10,289 nucleotides of DNA, taken from positions 1-10,289 of the forward strand of contig QNEY01000038.1 of NCBI GenBank assembly GCA_003645385.1. The letters are read 5' to 3'. A program made the position numbers and the translations under genes. Shown one piece after another: positions 6,110-10,289 of this stretch. The first letter of the stretch is position 1; every line of letters begins with the position of its first letter. The DNA is from Gammaproteobacteria bacterium. GTDB taxonomy: Bacteria; Pseudomonadota; Gammaproteobacteria; Nitrosococcales; Methylophagaceae. The notes below the pieces were generated by a model. It did not search any database. It had not been told where the DNA came from and was given only the letters and a program-made list of their open reading frames with translations.

Positions 6110-6688
6110 TCACTTAAAAATAGTGCCTTCCAAGGCTTGCTTTGCCCCTTTTAGGGTAAATACAGTTTGTTGCTTTGTGCCATCAAGCAGTACAAAATCA
6201 AAAGTGATTTGTTGACCATTAGCAAGTGCGTCAACTGTTCCTAAATGGGGGCGAGATTCTCCTTGCCAGATAGGGCATATCACACGTTCAGGTAATCGTT
6301 CAGCAATAATATGATTAACGCTAAAGTCTCTATCAGTTGAAATCCCATTATCTTCGTCGACAATAATAGCCTCTATACCTTCATCAGCAGGCACAATGGT
6401 CGCCACAAAACCTCGTAACATCTGTACGGGTTTTTGATCATCGATTTGGAATAGGGGTAATTGGTTTTGCGATAATTCATCAAAACTATTATCAGATAGA
6501 CTAAAATCTAACCACACAATTCCTTCAGAAGTTTTGAAAATGGCTAATTCAAAGCCATCTTCATTTCTCACCATTGCAGACTGACTTTGAGTTTTAGTTG
6601 CTGCATGAGTAAATGTTTCTATTGTCCAATCAGCAAAAGTAGCGCTAGAAAATAGGCTAACCATTATAAATAAGATGATTTTATTCAA
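6110..6688 (-). CDS. Secreted protein of unknown function, coupled to the Atm1-type exporter
   Basis: I do not recognise this 192-residue protein. Residues 1-19 are a good Sec signal peptide (Lys3, hydrophobic core, ATFA then Asp20-Trp21), so the mature protein of about 173 residues should be periplasmic or outer-membrane associated. It is acidic and rich in predicted beta strands, has no transmembrane segment after the signal, and contains one cysteine (Cys138), too few for a disulfide. The C-terminal pattern ITFDFVLLDG...VFTLKGAKQAL (161-186) is loosely like small beta-sandwich proteins such as the IalB group, but this is not strong enough to name it. The start is TTG at 6686-6688, overlapping the stop of the ABC exporter as TTGA; AAGGA 8 bases upstream and the full signal peptide support it. 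The next in-frame ATG (codon 9) would destroy the signal. The overlap implies co-translation with the exporter. Confidence 0.8.
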   Translation of the reverse strand: MNKIILFIMVSLFSSATFADWTIETFTHAATKTQSQSAMVRNEDGFELAIFKTSEGIVWLDFSLSDNSFDELSQNQLPLFQIDDQKPVQMLRGFVATIVPADEGIEAIIVDEDNGISTDRDFSVNHIIAERLPERVICPIWQGESRPHLGTVDALANGQQITFDFVLLDGTKQQTVFTLKGAKQALEGTIFK

Positions 6689-8445
6689 TTTTTATGTCCT
6701 TCAGTTTGCTGCAATGCCCACATCGCTGCATAGTGTTCATTTCTGGCCAACAATTGACTATGGGTGCCACGTTCGACAATTCGACCATGATCTAAAACTA
6801 GGATAGTATCAGCATCGACTATGGTTGATAAGCGATGAGCAATAACTAAAGTCGTTTTATTCGCGCTGAGGGTTTGTAGTTCTCGATTAATAGCCTTTTC
6901 TGAGTGGCTGTCTAGGGCAGATGTGGCTTCATCAAAAATCAGAATTTGAGGATTCTTTAATAAGGTTCGTGCAATTGCGACACGTTGTTTCTCACCTCCA
7001 GATAATTTTAAGCCACGCTCACCAACTAAGGTGTCATAACCATCTGGGAGTTTTTCAATAAACTCATGGATATGAGCTTTTTTGGCTGCATTAATTACAT
7101 CTTGCCGATCGACTTGTGGGTTGCCATAGAGAATATTGTGATAAATGGTATCGTTAAATAACACGGTATCTTGAGGCACAACACCAATTGCCTGTCGCAG
7201 GCTGTATTGTTGTACATGTTGAATATCAACATCATCGATAGTAATCTTACCTGCTTGAAGGTCATAAAAGCGGAACAATAATCTGACCAATGTAGATTTC
7301 CCCGAACCGCTAGCACCTACAATGGCAAGTTTTTCCCCGGGTTCAACGGTAAAGTTGATGTCATGGAGGATGGTGCGATTCGAATCGTAATAAAAATCAA
7401 CATGGTTAAATTGAATAGCACCTTGTTTAACGATTAGAGGGGCGGCATCATTTTTATCAACAGTTTCTTGTTGTTGATCGAGCAGATTAAACATTCGTTC
7501 CATATCGGCTAGTGAATGGCGGATTTCTCGATATACAAAGCCAAGGAATCCAAGCGGCAGATATAGCTGCAATAAGAAGGCATTAATTAAGACTAGATCT
7601 CCTAGGCTTAACTCACCATCAACAACACCTTGGCTGGCGAGAAGCATTAAAATTGTCAGACCAATCGCGATAATGGCACCTTGACCAATATTGAGCAATG
7701 ATAATGATGTTTGGTTTCTTACAGCAGATTTTTCCCATGTAGCTAATGTGTCATCGTAACGTTGTAGCTCATAGTGTTCGTTATTGAAGTATTTAACAGT
7801 CTCGTAGTTCAATAAGCTGTCTATAGCCTGATTATTAGCTTTTGAATCCATATCATTCATCGCTCGACGAAAACGCATTCGCCATTCTGTAATGATCAAA
7901 GTGTAGACAATGTAAAGTAGGATCGTTCCCGTAGTAATAATGGCAAAGATACTGTCGTATTGAGATAGTAGAATCACAGTGACCAGACCAATTTCTACCA
8001 GTGTTGGCAAAATATTGAAGATCATGAAGTTTAGTAAAAAGCTGATACCTCTGGTGCCACGCTCAATATCTCGGGAGATGCCACCAGTTTGACGTTGTAA
8101 ATGAAAACGTAATGACAAGTTATGTAGATGTTGAAAAATTTTACCGGCGATGCGTCTGACTGAATGGTAGATAACCTTGGCAAATAAGGCATCACGAAGT
8201 TCGCTGAATAGACTGCTTGCTAAACGCAACAAACCGTATGCGAGTAACATCGCAATAGGTAAATAAATAATGTCTTGTTGTTGTGGATCAAGCGCATCCA
8301 CCGCACCTTTTAGCGCAAGAGGAATACCGACATTGGCGAATTTGGCCAGGGTCAGTAGAGCCAAAGCTATAGCTACACGCCCCTTAAATTCCCATATATA
8401 GGGCAATAAGCTTTGAATAGCTTTCCAGTCGTGGTGATTTTTCAT
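6685..8445 (-). CDS. Atm1-type half-size ABC exporter (permease-ATPase fusion)
   Basis: A 586-residue half transporter: an ABC exporter membrane domain of about six helices (about 20-310) followed by an ATPase domain (about 340-575). The membrane part contains TGGISRDIERGTRGISFLL (120-138) and LLNYETVKYFNNE (211-223), which are hallmarks of the Atm1/ABCB7/HMT1 group. The ATPase has Walker A GASGSGKST (377-385), Q-loop Gln425, signature LSGGEKQR (481-488), Walker B ILIFDE (501-506) and His537; all catalytic residues are present, so the homodimer should be active. Relatives export glutathione-linked metals or persulfides, or sulfur compounds for iron-sulfur protein assembly; the substrate here is not readable. 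It overlaps a small secreted protein at its 3' end and is divergent from fmdB. No Shine-Dalgarno sequence is visible before its ATG; TAAACT lies 6 bases upstream of the start, which would be compatible with a leaderless transcript. Confidence 0.95.
   Translation of the reverse strand: MKNHHDWKAIQSLLPYIWEFKGRVAIALALLTLAKFANVGIPLALKGAVDALDPQQQDIIYLPIAMLLAYGLLRLASSLFSELRDALFAKVIYHSVRRIAGKIFQHLHNLSLRFHLQRQTGGISRDIERGTRGISFLLNFMIFNILPTLVEIGLVTVILLSQYDSIFAIITTGTILLYIVYTLIITEWRMRFRRAMNDMDSKANNQAIDSLLNYETVKYFNNEHYELQRYDDTLATWEKSAVRNQTSLSLLNIGQGAIIAIGLTILMLLASQGVVDGELSLGDLVLINAFLLQLYLPLGFLGFVYREIRHSLADMERMFNLLDQQQETVDKNDAAPLIVKQGAIQFNHVDFYYDSNRTILHDINFTVEPGEKLAIVGASGSGKSTLVRLLFRFYDLQAGKITIDDVDIQHVQQYSLRQAIGVVPQDTVLFNDTIYHNILYGNPQVDRQDVINAAKKAHIHEFIEKLPDGYDTLVGERGLKLSGGEKQRVAIARTLLKNPQILIFDEATSALDSHSEKAINRELQTLSANKTTLVIAHRLSTIVDADTILVLDHGRIVERGTHSQLLARNEHYAAMWALQQTEGHKN
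6697..6701 (-). promoter_or_regulatory. Ribosome binding site that fixes the TTG start
   Basis: On the minus strand AAGGA stands 8 bases before the TTG at 6688-6686, inside the last codons of the ABC exporter gene. It is the main evidence for the rare start codon of the secreted protein. Confidence 0.75.
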
Positions 8446-8511
8446 AAAAGAAGTTTAGCTGATTATTCCATTACACGGGAAAGCAGAAAAACCGTAGCGT
8501 TCGTTTTTGGG

Positions 8512-8517
8512 TATAAT
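8512..8517 (+). promoter_or_regulatory. Sigma-70 -10 element for fmdB-DUF502-aspS
   Basis: A perfect TATAAT in the gap between the divergent exporter and fmdB genes. No good -35 hexamer is seen at the usual distance, so an activator or upstream contacts may help. Transcription would begin near 8524 and give a leader of about 70 bases before the fmdB ATG. It is the best promoter candidate for this three-gene run. Confidence 0.65.
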
Positions 8518-8581
8518 TGCTCGGTTTATAAATTGAAAAACAAACTATTGTTACACACTCATGTGCTGTAGAAATGGGTTG

Positions 8582-8587
8582 AAGGTG
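8582..8587 (+). promoter_or_regulatory. Ribosome binding site that decides the fmdB start
   Basis: AAGGTG lies 6 bases before the ATG at 8594. An in-frame ATG at 8561 would add eleven residues (MCCRNGLKVKL) that do not occur in the family, so the inner start is chosen. Confidence 0.8.
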
Positions 8588-8593
8588 AAGTTA

Positions 8594-8842
8594 ATGCCGT
8601 TATATGAATATCGTTGTGATACTTGTGATCATGAATTTGAAGCATTGCAAAAAATGAGTGATGAGCCGTTGATTCATTGTCCTGCTTGTGATGAATCAAC
8701 ATTACGGAAGTTAGTTTCTGCTGTTGGATTTCGTTTGAAAGGTAACGGTTGGTATGAAACAGATTTTAAAAGTGGTAAAAAACGTAATCTTGCAGATAAT
8801 GGGTCAGCTTCAACAACAAAAAAGCCTGATGAGGCTGCTTGA
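8594..8842 (+). CDS. FmdB-family zinc ribbon protein
   Basis: An 82-residue protein starting MPLYEYRC, the standard opening of the FmdB/CxxC_CxxC_SSSS family. Two CxxC knuckles, Cys8/Cys11 and Cys29/Cys32, should bind one zinc. They are followed by LRKLVSAVGFRLKGNGWYETDFK (37-59), which is the typical second half, and a polar, low-complexity tail (60-82). The family takes its name from a putative regulator of formamidase/amidase operons in methylotrophs, but the function of most members is unproven, so it should not be read as an amide regulator. It heads an fmdB-DUF502-aspS run that recurs in gammaproteobacteria, which points to a housekeeping role. The upstream ATG at 8561 is rejected because of the ribosome binding site and family alignment. 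Cytoplasmic, no signal peptide. Confidence 0.92.
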   Translation: MPLYEYRCDTCDHEFEALQKMSDEPLIHCPACDESTLRKLVSAVGFRLKGNGWYETDFKSGKKRNLADNGSASTTKKPDEAA

Positions 8843-8886
8843 GGCTTACGCTGTGGCTATCACTAATATTACTGTAGAAAAGTTGT

Positions 8887-9525
8887 ATGCGTAAATATAT
8901 CATAGCTGGACTATTGGTTTGGATGCCATTAGGCATTACCTTTCTAGTAATACGTGCAATAGTCGGTTTTTTGGACCGGACTTTATTATTGCTGCCACAA
9001 AATTATCAGCCTGATAATTTACTTGGCTTCCATATCCCGGGTTTAGGTGTTGTTTTAGCGGTGGTACTTGTTTTAGCGACAGGAATGATTGTTGCAAATT
9101 TCCTTGGCAAAAGAATTGTAGCTTTTTGGGAAAATCTCTTATCAAGGATCCCGATAGTTCGCACCTTATATGCAGGTGTGAAACAAATAATGGAGGCAGT
9201 GCTGGCTGCAGATGGCAAATCTTTTCGTAAAGTATTGCTGTTGGAATATCCACGTAAAGGGGTCTGGAGTCTGGCATTTATGACATCCGACAATTTGGGA
9301 GAAGTACAGGCCAAAACAGGGGGGAAGGTGGTTAGTGTTTTTGTTCCAACTACTCCTAACCCGACCTCTGGATTTGTTTTGATGGTGCCAGCGGATGATG
9401 TGATTGAATTAGATATGGCAGTTGAAGAAGGCCTAAAATTGATTATTTCAATGGGTGTTGTGGTACCGCCGTGGCAAAAAGAGCAATTAATTGCTGGTGA
9501 AACTGCCAGTGAAAATAGTAACTGA
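8887..9525 (+). CDS. DUF502 family inner-membrane protein
   Basis: A 212-residue protein with two N-terminal membrane segments (about 4-27 and 53-73) and a soluble domain. The DUF502 landmarks are visible: GLLVWMPLGITFLV (8-21), LLSRIPIVRTLYAGVKQI (84-101), EYPRKGVWSLAF (120-131), VFVPTTPNPTSGFVLMVP (151-168) and a C-terminal ISMGVVVP (187-194). Both families of segment occur in the usual order and the length is normal. No biochemical role is established for the family that I know of. The gene lies between fmdB (44 bases upstream) and aspS (66 bases downstream) in the same direction, a conserved arrangement. Its ATG has only a weak purine stretch before it. No charge or motif suggests an enzyme active site. 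Confidence 0.92.
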   Translation: MRKYIIAGLLVWMPLGITFLVIRAIVGFLDRTLLLLPQNYQPDNLLGFHIPGLGVVLAVVLVLATGMIVANFLGKRIVAFWENLLSRIPIVRTLYAGVKQIMEAVLAADGKSFRKVLLLEYPRKGVWSLAFMTSDNLGEVQAKTGGKVVSVFVPTTPNPTSGFVLMVPADDVIELDMAVEEGLKLIISMGVVVPPWQKEQLIAGETASENSN

Positions 9526-9591
9526 GTGCTAGTTGTGCCAATAGGCCGATTAGCATTACTGAATTAACATAAAAGAAATTGGAAAGAACTT

Positions 9592-10289
9592 ATGCGTAGC
9601 CATTATTGCGGCGATGTAAACGAAACTTTGGAAGGTCAAACTGTAACTGTTGCGGGTTGGATGCACCGCCGTCGTGATCATGGTGGGGTTATTTTTATTG
9701 ATCTACGTGATCGGGAAGGACTAGTTCAAGTAGTCTGTAACCCTGAAGATGCGGAAAGTTTTGCAGTAGCAGAACGTGTACGTAGTGAATATGTATTACA
9801 AATTGAAGGTGAAGTACGATTACGCCCTGAAGGTAGTGATAACTCTGACTTGAAAAGTGGTAAAATTGAAATTGTGGCCAAAAATTTAGAGATTCTAAAT
9901 AGTTCAGAAACACCACCCTTCCCACTGACAGAACAAGCGGAAGTGAACGAGGATATTCGTTTACGTCACCGTTATATCGATTTGCGTCGTCCAGAAATGT
10001 TGCAAAAATTACGTTTTCGTTCACAGATCACTCGTCAATTGCGTAACTTTCTTGATGATAGTGGTTTTCTTGATATTGAAACACCAATATTGACTAAAGC
10101 GACACCGGAAGGTGCCCGTGATTATTTGGTGCCAAGTCGTACTCATGCTGGCGACTTCTTTGCTTTACCTCAATCTCCACAGCTGTTTAAACAATTACTG
10201 ATGGTGTCAGGTATGGACCGATACTATCAGGTAGTTCGTTGCTTCCGTGATGAAGATTTACGGGCTGACCGCCAGCCTGAGTTTACTCA
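9592..10289 (+). CDS. aspS: Aspartyl-tRNA synthetase, N-terminal part (3' truncated by window)
   Basis: The first 232 complete codons of a bacterial-type class II AspRS of roughly 590 residues. The OB-fold anticodon-binding domain (about 1-105) opens MRSHYCGDVNETLEGQ and contains HRRRDHGGVIFIDLRDREG. The catalytic domain begins after about residue 120 with motif 1 (FLDIETPIL, 159-167), the flipping loop with PEGARDYLVPSR (172-183), QSPQ (194-197) and motif 2 (FRDEDLRADRQPEF, 218-231). It loads aspartate onto tRNA-Asp. His30 and Gly81 match the residues linked to relaxed specificity in the Pseudomonas aeruginosa enzyme, where the E. coli enzyme has Leu and Lys, so it probably also charges tRNA-Asn. 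GGAAAG (9581-9586) precedes the ATG. The frame runs open to the edge of the window. Confidence 0.98.
   Translation, partial: MRSHYCGDVNETLEGQTVTVAGWMHRRRDHGGVIFIDLRDREGLVQVVCNPEDAESFAVAERVRSEYVLQIEGEVRLRPEGSDNSDLKSGKIEIVAKNLEILNSSETPPFPLTEQAEVNEDIRLRHRYIDLRRPEMLQKLRFRSQITRQLRNFLDDSGFLDIETPILTKATPEGARDYLVPSRTHAGDFFALPQSPQLFKQLLMVSGMDRYYQVVRCFRDEDLRADRQPEFT

Noticed and set aside
8561..8593. Eleven-residue N-terminal extension of the FmdB protein with a Cys-Cys pair
   Set aside because: The ribosome binding site and the family's standard MPLYEYRC start place initiation at 8594.
8936..9314. Two overlapping minus-strand open frames inside the DUF502 gene
   Set aside because: Shadows of the conserved DUF502 frame; no ribosome binding sites or family motifs.
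9527..9576. Imperfect hairpin (TGCTA...GCC-AATA-GGC...TAGCA) before aspS
   Set aside because: Short broken stems with unpaired bulges; no T-box or other leader motif is visible.
9695..10024. Minus-strand 109-codon frame inside aspS
   Set aside because: It lies wholly within the well-supported aspS reading frame and encodes no recognisable protein.

Overview
The window looks like chromosomal core sequence of an aerobic or facultative gammaproteobacterium with a moderately low GC content (judged by eye). The evidence is the pet(Rieske, cytochrome b, cytochrome c1)-sspA-sspB block, which is a typical gammaproteobacterial gene order, and the fmdB-DUF502-aspS block, which is also common in that class. 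A cytochrome b of the beta/gamma type and a pseudoazurin-like cupredoxin fit. A Thiotrichales or Methylophaga-like lineage is possible, but I cannot fix the genus from the sequence alone.

Layout. Bases 1-1599 (+) hold the end of a sensor histidine kinase and a complete NtrC-family response regulator. Bases 1623-8445 are all on the minus strand. Read in the direction of transcription (high to low coordinates) they are: an Atm1-type ABC exporter overlapping a secreted protein of unknown function; a pseudoazurin-like copper protein ending at a strong terminator; the cytochrome bc1 operon petA-petB-petC, whose genes overlap end to end and which ends in a second strong hairpin; and sspA-sspB. Bases 8594-10289 (+) hold an FmdB-type zinc ribbon protein, a DUF502 membrane protein and the first 232 codons of aspartyl-tRNA synthetase, behind a promoter with a perfect TATAAT. 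No stretch of 300 bases lacks a gene. I saw no tRNA, rRNA, CRISPR array, insertion sequence or phage gene.

How the parts fit. PetABC oxidises ubiquinol and passes electrons to periplasmic carriers; the cupredoxin encoded just upstream is a plausible partner (inference). SspA (RNA polymerase-associated) and SspB (ClpXP adaptor) form the stringent-starvation pair. The Atm1-type exporter and the small secreted protein are translationally coupled and probably work together, but the job of the secreted protein is unknown.

There is no obvious defence system or mobile island. What deserves a second look are residue-level departures and small structures inside ordinary genes: a GAFTNA in place of GAFTGA in the sigma-54 activator, a CPFC motif plus an altered PHP pocket in SspA, PLWY instead of PEWY in cytochrome b, the features of a non-discriminating AspRS, a TTG-started secreted protein tied to the Atm1 exporter, and an 18-bp palindrome upstream of the cupredoxin gene.
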